Assembly (NCBI RefSeq): GCF_900108405.1
Contig: NZ_FNXG01000003.1
Coordinates: forward strand, 131,501 to 195,500
Length of the DNA stretch: 64,000 bases
DNA from: Paracoccus alkenifer
Lineage (GTDB): Bacteria > Pseudomonadota > Alphaproteobacteria > Rhodobacterales > Rhodobacteraceae
Direction: 5' to 3'
The stretch's first letter is position 1. Each line of letters opens with the position of its first letter. The position numbers and the translations under genes are program-made. Under the pieces are notes generated by a model. It saw nothing but the letters and a program-made list of their open reading frames with translations, searched no databases and had not been told where the DNA came from. Positions 42,254 to 50,957 of the stretch are shown one piece after another.

Positions 42254-43315
42254 TCACCCCACCCAGCCGGCCAGGTTTTCGGCGATCACCCCGGTCAGCA
42301 CCTCGATATGCGCATCATCGTCGTTCAGGCAGGGGATATAGGTAAAGCCCTGCCCGCCCGCGCCCTCGAACGCCTCGCGGATCTCGCCGTTGATTTCTTC
42401 GAGCGTCTCGATGCAGTCGGCGCTGAACGCGGGAGAAATCACCGCGATGTCGGTGATGCCGCGGCTTGCAAGGTCCGCCACATGCTCGACCGTATAGGGG
42501 CGCAGCCATTCCTCGGACCCGAACACCGACTGGAATGTGGTGTCGATCGAATCCTCGTCCCAGCCCAGCCGCTCGCGCAGCAGCCGCGAGGTCTTGTGGC
42601 ACTGACAGTAATAGGGGTCGCCCTCGTGCAGATAGCGCACCGGCATCCCGTGGTAAGAGGCCACCAGCTTTTGCGGGCGCTTGCCGCCCAGCGTGCGTTC
42701 CACCGACTGCGCCAGCGCCTCGATATAGTCGGGGCGGTCGAAATAGGGCGGGCAGACCCGGGCCGAGGGCTGCCATTTCTGCGTCATCAGCGCGCGGAAG
42801 AACTGGTCGTTCGCCGTGGCCCAGGTGGCGCCCGCGTATTGCGGATACATCGGCAGAAAGACGATGCGGTCGCAGCCCGCCTTGACCATCCGGTCCACCA
42901 CGGATTGCGTCGAGGGGTTGCCGTAGCGCATGCAGAAATCGACCATCACCCGGTCGCCCCAGCGATCCGCCGCGGCCTTTTGCAGCTTGGCGAGCTTTTG
43001 CTTGGTGATGGTCAGCAGCGGGCTTTCGTCGGCCTCGTTGTTCCAGATCAGCCGATAGTTGGCGCCCGAGGTAAAGGGGCGCTTGGTCAGGATGATCCCT
43101 TGCAGGATCGGCTGCCATTTCCACGCCGGATAGTCGATCACCCGCTTGTCGGACAGGAACTCGTTCAGATAGCGGCGCATCGACCAGTAATCATGGCCGT
43201 CGGGCGTGCCCAGATTGGCAATGAGGACGCCGATTTTCGGCTGCGGCAGCGCCGGGTGGTCGGCGGGGGCGTGATCGGGTCGGCGGGCGTCATGCGGGCG
43301 CAAAGGCTGGCTCAT
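42254..43315 (-). CDS. hemH: Ferrochelatase
   Basis: 353 residues, normal length. Ferrochelatase pieces are clear: IGVLIANLGTPDGHDYWSMRRYLNEFLSDKRVID at the start, SYHGMPVRYLHEGDPYYCQC with the catalytic His, and ISPAFSADCIETLEEI near the end. It inserts Fe2+ into protoporphyrin IX, the last step of heme synthesis. Its start overlaps the upstream methyltransferase stop (ATGA). Confidence 0.97.
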   Translation of the reverse strand: MSQPLRPHDARRPDHAPADHPALPQPKIGVLIANLGTPDGHDYWSMRRYLNEFLSDKRVIDYPAWKWQPILQGIILTKRPFTSGANYRLIWNNEADESPLLTITKQKLAKLQKAAADRWGDRVMVDFCMRYGNPSTQSVVDRMVKAGCDRIVFLPMYPQYAGATWATANDQFFRALMTQKWQPSARVCPPYFDRPDYIEALAQSVERTLGGKRPQKLVASYHGMPVRYLHEGDPYYCQCHKTSRLLRERLGWDEDSIDTTFQSVFGSEEWLRPYTVEHVADLASRGITDIAVISPAFSADCIETLEEINGEIREAFEGAGGQGFTYIPCLNDDDAHIEVLTGVIAENLAGWVG

Positions 43316-44154
43316 GTGGTCCTCTTGTTCAGCGCCTCGGCCAGTCCGATCTGGGCCGAGCCGGGACGCAGGGGTTTTTGCTGGTTTTCGGCCGGAGCCC
43401 AGCCGGTCAGGAACACCAGATCGACGCCGACGCAGATTCGGTCGGGGTTGTCCCGGTCAGGCGCGGTGGTTGCAAGGATTTCGGCGGCGCGCAACATCAT
43501 CGCGCGGGCGGTGGGGCGGCGCAGGCGGCGGTCCAGCGCGTTGCCCTCGCCCATGGCGCGCAGGTCGCGGGCCAGGTGGAACAGGTCGCGATAGCTGACC
43601 TGTTGGGTGATCTGGTCGGCGACCGGCAGCGCCAGCCCGCCGCGCTGGACCAGCGCACCCAGATCGCGGATTTCGCCAAAGGGCGCAATGCGCGGGGACA
43701 GGCCGCCGGTGATCTCGACCTCGGCCTGCGCCAGCGCGGCGCGCAGGGGCGCCAGCGTCTGCCCGCCCGGCAGCACCGCCAGAAACAGCCCGTCGGGGCG
43801 CAGCGCGCGCGCCGACTGGACGATCTGCCCCACCGGGTCATCAGCCCAGTGCAGCGCCAGCGCATGGATCACAAGATCGTGCGCGGCCGGGGCAAGGTCG
43901 AGTTCCGGCGCATCCGCCACCACCCGCGCCCCCGGCATCGCCGCGCGCCAGAAATCCGGATTTCCGGTCACCACGGCGGTTGCCGTAAACCTTCTGTTAA
44001 TGTCTGCGAGTCTATCCTGCACCTCGGCCAGGGCCAGCTGGTGCAGCCAGTTCTCGCGCCCCGCACGGTCGGCGCGGGCGCGGTTGCGCAGCAGCGCGGC
44101 GCGGTCGGTCAGGCGCGGCGGGGCCGTGGGATTAATGGGGTGCGACGCAGACAT
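43312..44154 (-). CDS. Class I SAM-dependent methyltransferase (NDUFAF5/BioC-like)
   Basis: 280 residues from the ATG at 44154; an ATG at 44166 is possible and the open frame extends further. The SAM domain is only partly classical: AHDLVIHALALHWADDPVGQIVQSARALRPDGLFLAVLPGG gives motifs IV-VI, while the glycine-rich motif I is weak. The N-terminus LTDRAALLRNRARADRAGRENWLHQLALAEVQDRL matches NDUFAF5-like proteins of alphaproteobacteria. The substrate is unknown. It is coupled to hemH by a four-base overlap. Confidence 0.8.
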   Translation of the reverse strand: MSASHPINPTAPPRLTDRAALLRNRARADRAGRENWLHQLALAEVQDRLADINRRFTATAVVTGNPDFWRAAMPGARVVADAPELDLAPAAHDLVIHALALHWADDPVGQIVQSARALRPDGLFLAVLPGGQTLAPLRAALAQAEVEITGGLSPRIAPFGEIRDLGALVQRGGLALPVADQITQQVSYRDLFHLARDLRAMGEGNALDRRLRRPTARAMMLRAAEILATTAPDRDNPDRICVGVDLVFLTGWAPAENQQKPLRPGSAQIGLAEALNKRTT

Positions 44155-44185
44155 GAGGCTGGACATTAAGGCGCTTCGCCCGGCG

Positions 44186-44947
44186 ATGAAAGCCACGGTC
44201 GCGACAGTGTTTCCGCCGCAATGCCTTGATTGCGGCGGGCCGGTGGCCGATTCGGGGGCGCTTTGCCCCAGCTGCTGGGCCGAGGCAGATTTCATCGGCG
44301 GCTGCGTTTGCGGCCGCTGCGGAACACCGCTGCCCGGTCTCGCAGCGGACGAGGGCGACGAGCCGCTGGCCTGCGACGACTGCCTTGCGACCCCGCGGCC
44401 ATGGGCGCAGGGCCGCGCCGCACTGGTCTATGACGGCGCCGGGCGGCGGCTGGCGCTGGCGTTGAAACACGCGGACCGCCCCGATCTGGCGCCGGCGCTG
44501 GGCCGGTGGCTGGCGGTGGCCTCGGCGCCGCTGGTCGGGCCGGACACGCTGGTCGTGCCGGTGCCGATGCATCCGCTGCGGCTGCTGCGGCGCAAATACA
44601 ATCAGGCCGCGCTGCTGGCGGCGGCGGTGGCGCGGGCGCATGGGCTGCGGGCGCTGCCCGCGGCATTACGCCGCAAGCGCCATACGCCGATGCAGGACCA
44701 CCGCTCGGTTTCCGACCGCTTTGCCAATGTCGAGGACGCGATCACCGTCTCGATTCGGGCGCGGCAGGTGCTGGCGGGGCGGCCGGTGCTGCTGATCGAC
44801 GACGTGATGGCCTCGGGCGCGACGTTGTCGGCGGCAGCCGGGGCGCTGACGGCCACAGGCGCCGGGCCGGTTGCGGTCGCGGTGCTGGCACGCGCGGTCA
44901 AGGACGGCCCCCGGCGCGCCGTTTACAGCGACCGGCTGGCGGGCTGA
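44186..44947 (+). CDS. comF: ComF family phosphoribosyltransferase-like protein
   Basis: 253 residues from the ATG at 44186. An earlier ATG at 44153 adds 11 residues but lies in CATG, sharing bases with the divergent methyltransferase start codon, so both cannot easily have leaders. A zinc-finger start (CLDCGGPVADSGALCPSC, CVCGRCGTPL, CDDC) is followed by the PRTase domain with LLIDDVMASGATLSAAA. ComF takes part in DNA uptake and single-strand DNA processing in competent bacteria; in non-competent ones its role is unclear. Confidence 0.9.
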   Translation: MKATVATVFPPQCLDCGGPVADSGALCPSCWAEADFIGGCVCGRCGTPLPGLAADEGDEPLACDDCLATPRPWAQGRAALVYDGAGRRLALALKHADRPDLAPALGRWLAVASAPLVGPDTLVVPVPMHPLRLLRRKYNQAALLAAAVARAHGLRALPAALRRKRHTPMQDHRSVSDRFANVEDAITVSIRARQVLAGRPVLLIDDVMASGATLSAAAGALTATGAGPVAVAVLARAVKDGPRRAVYSDRLAG

Positions 44948-44985
44948 TCATGCGCGCACCCCCGCAAACACTGTCGCCCGGCCCC

Positions 44986-45015
44986 GCACCCGCCGCCCCC
45001 GCACCCGCCGCCCCC
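44986..45015. repeat. Short tandem duplication (2 x 15 bases)
   Basis: GCACCCGCCGCCCCC occurs twice head to tail in the gap between comF and arfB. A simple GC-rich duplication; no function is suggested. Confidence 0.6.
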
Positions 45016-45106
45016 GCGCAGGTTTCCCCGCCCCTGCCCGCGTCATCCGACGATTATCCAGCCCGCGCCCCTTCCCATTGCGGCGGCGCGACCGCATCTT
45101 GCCCAC

Positions 45107-45532
45107 ATGCTGCGCATCAACGACACCATCACCCTTGCCGATTGGGAGCTTTCGGAACAGTTCACCCGTGCCCAGGGGCCGGGCGGGCAGAACGTGAACA
45201 AGGTCTCGACCGCCGTCGAGCTGCGGTTCGAGGCCGAGCGCTCGCCGCATCTGCCCGCGCCGGTCAAGGCGCGGCTGCGGCGGCTGGCGGGGCGGCGCTG
45301 GACCTCGGACGGGGCCATCCTGATCGCGGTGCAGGACACCCGCAGCCAGGCCCGCAACCGCGAAATCGCGCGCGAAAGACTGGCCGAGCTGATCCGCAAG
45401 GCGCTGATCGCGCCCCGCCCACGCATCCCCACCCGGCCGACGCTGGGCAGCCAGCGCCGCCGGCTGGCCGCCAAGACGATCCGCGGCACGATCAAGGCCC
45501 TGCGCGGCCCGGTCGAAAGGGACGGCGAATGA
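45107..45532 (+). CDS. arfB: ArfB, alternative ribosome-rescue peptidyl-tRNA hydrolase
   Basis: 141 residues. The catalytic GGQ is at residues 26-28 in AQGPGGQNVNKVSTAVELRF, and the basic C-terminal tail (RPRIPTRPTLGSQRRRLAAKTIRGTIKALRG) is the part that enters the empty mRNA channel. It frees peptides from ribosomes stalled without a stop codon. The stop overlaps the start of the NUDIX gene by four bases. Confidence 0.95.
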   Translation: MLRINDTITLADWELSEQFTRAQGPGGQNVNKVSTAVELRFEAERSPHLPAPVKARLRRLAGRRWTSDGAILIAVQDTRSQARNREIARERLAELIRKALIAPRPRIPTRPTLGSQRRRLAAKTIRGTIKALRGPVERDGE

Positions 45533-45996
45533 AATCCTGGGGGCGCCGCCTGCGGCGGCTGCTGGCGGGGGGCGACCGCGCCCTGCAAGTCGGCGCGATC
45601 TGTCGCGACCCGGAAACCGGGCGCGTGCTGATGATCACCAGCCGCGGCACCGGGCGCTGGATCATCCCCAAGGGCTGGACCATGCGCGACCGCAGTCTGG
45701 CCGAGGCCGCGCTGCAAGAAGCATGGGAAGAAGCGGGCGTCCGCGCCGATGACGCGCACGAGATCGGCAGCTACCGCTATGACAAGATCCCCGACGACGG
45801 CGACGGCCCGCCGATCCCGGTCGAGGTGCGCAGTTTTCTGGTGCCGGTGCTGGAACTGGCCGAGGATTTCCCCGAACAGGGCCAGCGCACCCGCCGCTGG
45901 ATGCCGCCGACCGAGGCCGCTGGTCTGGTCGCCGAACCCGAACTGGCCGCGCTGCTGCGCAGCCTCGACGCGGCCGGCCCCGAACGCGCGGTCTAG
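45529..45996 (+). CDS. NUDIX hydrolase, DIPP/DR1025-like
   Basis: 155 residues. GRWIIPKGWTMRDRSLAEAALQEAWEEAGV carries a diadenosine/diphosphoinositol-type NUDIX box with WIIPKGW in front, which suggests nucleotide polyphosphate substrates; this is family inference. It is coupled to arfB (ATGA). Its TAG stop shares the palindrome CTAG (45993-45996) with the stop of the convergent Lrp-domain gene. Confidence 0.88.
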   Translation: MKSWGRRLRRLLAGGDRALQVGAICRDPETGRVLMITSRGTGRWIIPKGWTMRDRSLAEAALQEAWEEAGVRADDAHEIGSYRYDKIPDDGDGPPIPVEVRSFLVPVLELAEDFPEQGQRTRRWMPPTEAAGLVAEPELAALLRSLDAAGPERAV

Positions 45997-46229
45997 AACG
46001 CCCGAAAGGTCATGGTGGTCAGCGTGCGGCTGATGCCGGGGATGTCGAACAGCCGCTCGGACAGATAATGGCCGACGTCCTGATCCTCGGGGACATAGAC
46101 CTTGGCCAGCAGGTCGTATTCGCCCGAGGTGGAATAAAGCTCGCTGACCACCTCGCGGTCGTAGATGGCGTCGGCGACCTCATAGGTCTTGCCGGGAGTG
46201 CAGCGGAACTGGACGAAGACGGGGCGCAT
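45993..46229 (-). CDS. Stand-alone Lrp/AsnC ligand-binding (RAM) domain protein
   Basis: 78 residues covering just the effector domain: FVQFRCTPGKTYEVADAIYD, VSELYSTSGEYDLLAKVYV and ERLFDIPGISRTLTTMTF. There is no helix-turn-helix. Such single-domain SAM/RAM proteins bind amino acids and may modulate full-length Lrp regulators. It converges on the NUDIX gene with overlapping stops and is followed upstream by the MATE transporter stop region. Confidence 0.9.
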   Translation of the reverse strand: MRPVFVQFRCTPGKTYEVADAIYDREVVSELYSTSGEYDLLAKVYVPEDQDVGHYLSERLFDIPGISRTLTTMTFRAF

Positions 46230-46259
46230 GGGAACCTCGGTTGCCGGGATGCGTCCAGT

Positions 46260-47639
46260 CTAGCGGGGTTGCGCGCCCCGGACCAGAGCGGCGGCGCCAT
46301 CCAGCCGCGGGGCGGCGCGCCAGAACCGCGTCATCAGCAGCACCGCCGCCGCGCTCAGCCCGCACAGCAGCCCCAGCCACAGGCCGGGCGGCCCCATCCC
46401 CAGCGGAAAGGCCAGCGCCCAGCCGGCGGGCAGCCCGACCAGCCAGTAGCTGAAGATCGCCAGCCACATCGGCACCCGCGTGTCCTGCATGCCCCGCAGG
46501 ATCCCCAGCGCGATGGCCTGCATCGCATCGACCAGCTGGAACAGCCCCGCATAGACCATCAGCGAGGCCGCCAGCGCCACGATCTGCGGCGCCCGCGGGT
46601 CGGCGGGGTTCAGGTAAAGCCCGGTCAGCAGCTCGGGGATCGTCAGAAACGCGGTCATCGGCAGCACCGCGAACCCCGCCGACAGGATGATCGCCGCCAG
46701 CGCCGCCTGCCGCAGCCCGGCCGCGTCGCCCCCGCCATGCGCGGTGCCCACCCGGATCGTCGCGGCGTTCGAGATCCCCAGATGCACCATGAAGGTCAGC
46801 CCGGCGATTTGCAGCGCGATGCCGTGCGCGGCCAGCGCCTCGGCCCCGAACCAGCCCATCAGCACGTTGGCGCCGGTGAACATGCCGGTTTCCGCCACCA
46901 GCGTCAGCCCGATCGGCAGCCCCAGCGCAAGAACGGCCCGGAACGCCGGCCAGTCGGGACGCCACAGCCGCTGGAACAGGCGGTATTCGCGCCCCTCGGG
47001 CAGCCAGGCGGCGCAGCCCGCCAGCGCCGCCAGCTGCAACCAGTTGACCGTCAGGCTGGCCAGCCCCGATCCGCGCACCCCCAGCTCCGGCAGGCCCCAA
47101 TGGCCAAAGATCAGCAGCCAGTTCAGCAGCGCATTGACCGGCAGCCCGATGACGGTGATCGCCAGCACCAGGTTCGGCCGCCCCAGCGCGGCAAGGTAGC
47201 TGTTGAACACCATCCCCGCCAGCACCGGAGGCATGGCAAACAGCATCACCCGCAGCCACAGCTGCCCCAGCGCCGCCACCTGCGGTTCCTGCCCCAGCGC
47301 GATCAGGATCGGCCCCGACCACCACATCAGCGGCGCAATCACCACGCAATGCAGCACCGACACCCACAGCGCCATGCGGGTGGCGCGGCGCAGCTCGGCC
47401 GCCTCGCCCTGCGCGCGGGCGCTGGCGATCACCCCCATCACCCCCAGCGCATAGCCCGAACCCAGCATCACCAGGATAAAGAAATACGAGGTCGCCAGCA
47501 CCAGCGCCGCCAGTTCGACCACGCCGTAGCGGCCGATCAGCACGGTGTCGGTGACGCCGATCAGCATCCGGCCGACATGGGTGCCGACCAGCGGCAGGCC
47601 AAGCAGCAGGGTGGCGGTCAGATGGGGGCGCAGGCTCAT
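46260..47639 (-). CDS. MATE family efflux transporter
   Basis: 459 residues from the ATG at 47639 with about twelve membrane segments. Family pieces include LPLVGTHVGRMLIGVTDTVLIGRYG at the start, TGANVLMGWFGAEALAAHGIALQIAG in the middle and the second-half repeat GLFQLVDAMQAIALGILRGMQDTRVPM. It exports cationic drugs or metabolites by Na+ or H+ antiport; the substrate is unknown. Single gene on the minus strand downstream of fmt. Confidence 0.94.
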   Translation of the reverse strand: MSLRPHLTATLLLGLPLVGTHVGRMLIGVTDTVLIGRYGVVELAALVLATSYFFILVMLGSGYALGVMGVIASARAQGEAAELRRATRMALWVSVLHCVVIAPLMWWSGPILIALGQEPQVAALGQLWLRVMLFAMPPVLAGMVFNSYLAALGRPNLVLAITVIGLPVNALLNWLLIFGHWGLPELGVRGSGLASLTVNWLQLAALAGCAAWLPEGREYRLFQRLWRPDWPAFRAVLALGLPIGLTLVAETGMFTGANVLMGWFGAEALAAHGIALQIAGLTFMVHLGISNAATIRVGTAHGGGDAAGLRQAALAAIILSAGFAVLPMTAFLTIPELLTGLYLNPADPRAPQIVALAASLMVYAGLFQLVDAMQAIALGILRGMQDTRVPMWLAIFSYWLVGLPAGWALAFPLGMGPPGLWLGLLCGLSAAAVLLMTRFWRAAPRLDGAAALVRGAQPR

Positions 47640-47697
47640 GCATGCCCGATAGCCCGGAACGGGCGGCGCGGAAAGCCCGCCGCCGTCAATCCAGCCC

Positions 47698-48591
47698 TCA
47701 GTCCAGCCTGGGCGGCAGCGCCATGCCCCGCAGCGCCTCGGTGGCGGGGACGGCGCGCCGCCCTTCGCGCTGGACCTCGGTGATCTCGACTGCGCCTTCG
47801 CCACAGGCGACGGTAAAGCCGCCCAGAACCTCGCCCGGCGCGCCCGACCCCGCCACCACGCGGGAACGCAGCAGCTTCAGCCGCTCGTCCCCCGCCATGC
47901 ACCAGGCGCCGGGAAAGGGCGACAACCCGCGGATCAGCCGGTCCACCTCGGCGGCCGGTCGGGTCCAGTCGATCCTGGCCTCGGCCTTGTCGATCTTGGC
48001 GGCATAGGTCACGCCCTCGGCCGGCTGCGGCACGGCGGGCAGCGGCAGGCGGTCCAGCACATCGGCGATCAGCGCGGCCCCCATCGCCGCCAGCCGGTCG
48101 TGCAGATCGGCGGTGGTTTCCTCGGGCCCGATGGCGGTGCGCGCCTCGGCCAGAACCGGGCCGGTATCCAGCCCGGCCTCCATCTGCATGATGGCAACGC
48201 CGGTTTCCGCGTCCCCCGCCATCACCGCGCGATGGATCGGCGCCGCCCCCCGCCAGCGCGGCAAAAGCGAGGCGTGGATGTTCAGGCACCCCAGCCGCGG
48301 CGCGTCCAGAACCGACTGCGGCAGGATCAGCCCGTAGGCCACCACCACCGCGACATCCGCGCCCAGCGCCGCGAACTCTGCCTGCGCCTCGGCATCCTTC
48401 AGCCTCAGGGGCGTGCGCACCGGGATCCCCAGCGCCTCGGCCGCCGCATGCACCGCCGACGGCCGCGGCTTCTGCCCCCGCCCGGCGGCCCGCGGCGGCT
48501 GCGAATAGACGCAGACCACCTGATGGCGCGCCGCGATCTCGCGCAGGGCGGGAACGGAAAACTCTGGCGTTCCCATGAACACGACGCGCAT
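47698..48591 (-). CDS. fmt: Methionyl-tRNA formyltransferase
   Basis: 297 residues from the ATG at 48591 ([18 protein letters not shown]). The formyl-transfer motif [22 protein letters not shown] is near residue 105, and the C-terminal tRNA-binding domain begins near residue 205. It formylates initiator Met-tRNA. The two deformylase-type genes just upstream on the same strand form the classic def-fmt pairing. Confidence 0.96.
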   Translation of the reverse strand: MRVVFMGTPEFSVPALREIAARHQVVCVYSQPPRAAGRGQKPRPSAVHAAAEALGIPVRTPLRLKDAEAQAEFAALGADVAVVVAYGLILPQSVLDAPRLGCLNIHASLLPRWRGAAPIHRAVMAGDAETGVAIMQMEAGLDTGPVLAEARTAIGPEETTADLHDRLAAMGAALIADVLDRLPLPAVPQPAEGVTYAAKIDKAEARIDWTRPAAEVDRLIRGLSPFPGAWCMAGDERLKLLRSRVVAGSGAPGEVLGGFTVACGEGAVEITEVQREGRRAVPATEALRGMALPPRLD

Positions 48592-48597
48592 CGCCCG

Positions 48598-48650
48598 CTC
48601 CTTCTTCATCATGAAAATATCCCGGGGTCCGGGGCAGCGCCCCGGTCCGG
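48598..48650 (-). repeat. Copy 7 of the dispersed repeat, between the deformylase-like gene and fmt
   Basis: CTTCTTCATCATGAAAATAT then CCCGGGGTCCGGGGCAGCGCCCC. The GGGGC...GCCCC part can pair. It fills the gap ahead of fmt and almost equals copy 6, which is inside cca. Confidence 0.55.
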
Positions 48651-48655
48651 CCGCG

Positions 48656-49156
48656 CTATCCGCGCGAAAGCTTCGCCGATTTCGCGACCAGCATCCGCCG
48701 ACGCAGCGGCGACAGGTGGTCCACGAACATCCGCCCCTCCAGGTGGTCGATCTGATGCTGCACGCTGGTCGCCCACAGCCCGACGAAATCGCGGTCCTCG
48801 ACCTCGCCCTCGGCGTTCAGGAACCGCACCGTCACCGCCCGCGGCCGCTCGATCATCGCCGAAACACCGGGCAGGTTGGGCGAGGCTTCCTCATGCGCGC
48901 GCAGCTTGACCGATGCGTGCAGCACCTGCGGGTTGGCCATGCGCACCGCCTGCCCCCGCTCGGCCGAGGCATCGACCACCGCCAGCCGCAGCATCACCCC
49001 GATCTGCGGCGCGGCAAGGCCGACGCCCGGCATCGCCTCCATCGTGTCGATCATATCGGCCCAGAGGGCGCGGATCTCGTCCGTCACCGCCTCGACCGGG
49101 GCGGCCGGGCGGTGCAGGCGCCGGTCGGCATAGGGGATGCAGGCGCGCACGCTCAT
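48656..49156 (-). CDS. Peptide deformylase-like protein lacking catalytic residues
   Basis: 166 residues from the ATG at 49156. It has the first deformylase motif intact (GVGLAAPQ at 44-51). The metal-binding Cys motif EGCLS is changed to EASPN (residues 90-94), and HExxH is HQIDH (134-138), with Gln for the catalytic Glu. It is therefore unlikely to be an active Fe2+ deformylase. It overlaps the canonical def stop by one base and is the middle gene of def - pdf-like - fmt. It may be a regulatory or ribosome-binding paralogue. Confidence 0.88.
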   Translation of the reverse strand: MSVRACIPYADRRLHRPAAPVEAVTDEIRALWADMIDTMEAMPGVGLAAPQIGVMLRLAVVDASAERGQAVRMANPQVLHASVKLRAHEEASPNLPGVSAMIERPRAVTVRFLNAEGEVEDRDFVGLWATSVQHQIDHLEGRMFVDHLSPLRRRMLVAKSAKLSRG

Positions 49157-49674
49157 CAGGCCCGCGCCAGTTCGCGCTTCATCTTGGTCATGCGGCGCGC
49201 GATCATCTGCCGCTTCATCGGGCCGATATGGTCGATGAACAGACGCCCGTTCAAGTGGTCCAGCTCGTGCTGGGCGCAGGTGGCCCACAGCCCGTCGAAA
49301 TCACGCTCATGCAGCTTGCCGTCCAGACCGGTCCAGCGCATCCGCACCTCGACCGGGCGGGTGACCTCGGCATATTGATCGGGAAAGGACAGGCAGCCTT
49401 CCTCATAGGCGTTCAGCACCTCGGAGGCCGAAACCACCTCGGGGTCCACCATCACCACCGGCTCGCGCGGGGCGTCAGGATCCTTGTTGCAGTCCATGAC
49501 GAACAGCCGGCTCAGCACGCCGACCTGCGGCGCGGCCAGCCCGACGCCGGGCGCGGAATACATCGTCGCCAGCATGTCGGCGGCGAGGGCTTCGATCTCG
49601 GGCGTGATCCGGCCAACGGGGGCGCAGGTCTTGCGCAGCCTGGGGTCGGGGAACAGAAGAATGGGGCGCGTCAT
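49156..49674 (-). CDS. def: Peptide deformylase
   Basis: 172 residues from the ATG at 49674. All three motifs are intact: GVGLAAPQ (43-50), EGCLS with Cys94, and HELDH with His136, Glu137 and His140. It removes the N-formyl group from new proteins. First gene of the def-(def-like)-fmt group. Confidence 0.96.
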   Translation of the reverse strand: MTRPILLFPDPRLRKTCAPVGRITPEIEALAADMLATMYSAPGVGLAAPQVGVLSRLFVMDCNKDPDAPREPVVMVDPEVVSASEVLNAYEEGCLSFPDQYAEVTRPVEVRMRWTGLDGKLHERDFDGLWATCAQHELDHLNGRLFIDHIGPMKRQMIARRMTKMKRELARA

Positions 49675-49745
49675 GCGTGGCAGATAGGCCATGGCTTCCG
49701 CCCGCGCAACAACCCGCTATGTTCGGACCGCGACAGGAGAAGCCG

Positions 49746-50954
49746 ATGACCACCCAGACCCAGGATATTTTCCCCGCCCCCGATTTCGACACGCCAATCG
49801 AGCGCCGCGGCACCATGTCGAACAAATGGGACGACATGGCCCATGTCTTCGGGCTGGACGCGCCCGACGCGCTGCCGATGTGGGTGGCCGACATGGATTT
49901 CGCGGCACCTGCCGGCGTGCGCAGGGCGCTGGAACACACCGTGGCCCATGGCGTCTACGGCTATCCGGGTGAGAATACGCCCTATCTGGACGCGATCCGC
50001 TGGTGGATGCGGACCCGCCATCACTGGCAGATCGGGCGCGAGGATATCCTGACCGTCCACGGGCTGGTCAACGGCACCGCGCTTGCGGTCGATGCCTTCA
50101 CCCGGCCGGGCGAGGCGGTGGTGCTGATGACCCCGGTCTATCACGCCTTCGCCCGCGTCATCAAAGCCGCGGGGCGGCAGGTGACGGAACTGCCGCTGGC
50201 GTTGCGGGACGGGCAATATGCGCTGGACTGGGACGGCTGGGCCGCACGGCTGAGCGGGCGCGAAAAGATGCTGATCCTGTGTTCGCCCCACAACCCCGGC
50301 GGGCGGGTCTGGTCCGCGGATGAGCTGCGCGAGATCGCGGATTTCTGCCGCGGACGCGACCTGATCCTGGTCTCGGACGAGATCCACCATGATCTGGTCA
50401 TGCCCGGCGCGCCCCGCCACACCGTCACCGCGCTGGCCGCGCCGGACATCAGCGACCGGCTGGTGACGCTGAGTTCGGCCACCAAGACCTTCAACATCGC
50501 CGGCGCCCATGTCGGCAATGCGATCATCACCGACCCCGCCCTGCGACAGCGCTATGCGGCGCGGATGGCGGCGCTGGGGATTTCGCCGGGGCTGTTCGGG
50601 CTGCCGATGGTAACCGCGGCCTATTCGCCCGAGGGCGCGGCCTGGGTCGATGCGCTGAACGATTATCTTGCTGGAAACGCGGCGATTTTCGACCGGGGGC
50701 TGGCGGCGATTCCGGGGGTGCGGCCGATGCAGTTGCAGGCCACCTATCTGTCATGGGTCGATTTCACCGCCACCGGCATGGCGCCCACCGAGCTGCATCG
50801 CCGCATCGAGCAGGGCGCGCGCATCGCCGCCAACCACGGCGAAACCTTCGGTCTGGGCGGCGCGGGGCACATGCGCTTCAACCTCGCCACGCCGCGGGCG
50901 CGGGTGGTCGAGGCGGTCGAGCGGTTGCAGGCGGCATTCGCCGACCTGCAATAA
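49746..50954 (+). CDS. PatB/MalY-type pyridoxal phosphate C-S lyase (cystathionine beta-lyase-like)
   Basis: 402 residues from the ATG at 49746. ERRGTMSNKWDDMAHVFGLDAPDALPMWVADMDFA at the start is the MalY/PatB signature. The PLP lysine is in LSSATKTFNIAGAHVGN near residue 243, and SDEIHHDLVMPG supplies the PLP-contacting Asp. It splits cystathionine or cysteine conjugates into a thiol, pyruvate and ammonia. It is divergent from def; no sulfur genes adjoin. Confidence 0.92.
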   Translation: MTTQTQDIFPAPDFDTPIERRGTMSNKWDDMAHVFGLDAPDALPMWVADMDFAAPAGVRRALEHTVAHGVYGYPGENTPYLDAIRWWMRTRHHWQIGREDILTVHGLVNGTALAVDAFTRPGEAVVLMTPVYHAFARVIKAAGRQVTELPLALRDGQYALDWDGWAARLSGREKMLILCSPHNPGGRVWSADELREIADFCRGRDLILVSDEIHHDLVMPGAPRHTVTALAAPDISDRLVTLSSATKTFNIAGAHVGNAIITDPALRQRYAARMAALGISPGLFGLPMVTAAYSPEGAAWVDALNDYLAGNAAIFDRGLAAIPGVRPMQLQATYLSWVDFTATGMAPTELHRRIEQGARIAANHGETFGLGGAGHMRFNLATPRARVVEAVERLQAAFADLQ

Positions 50955-50957
50955 CGC

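Noticed and set aside
44986-45015. Start of a CRISPR or satellite array
   Set aside because: Only two head-to-tail 15-base copies with no spacers; a simple duplication.
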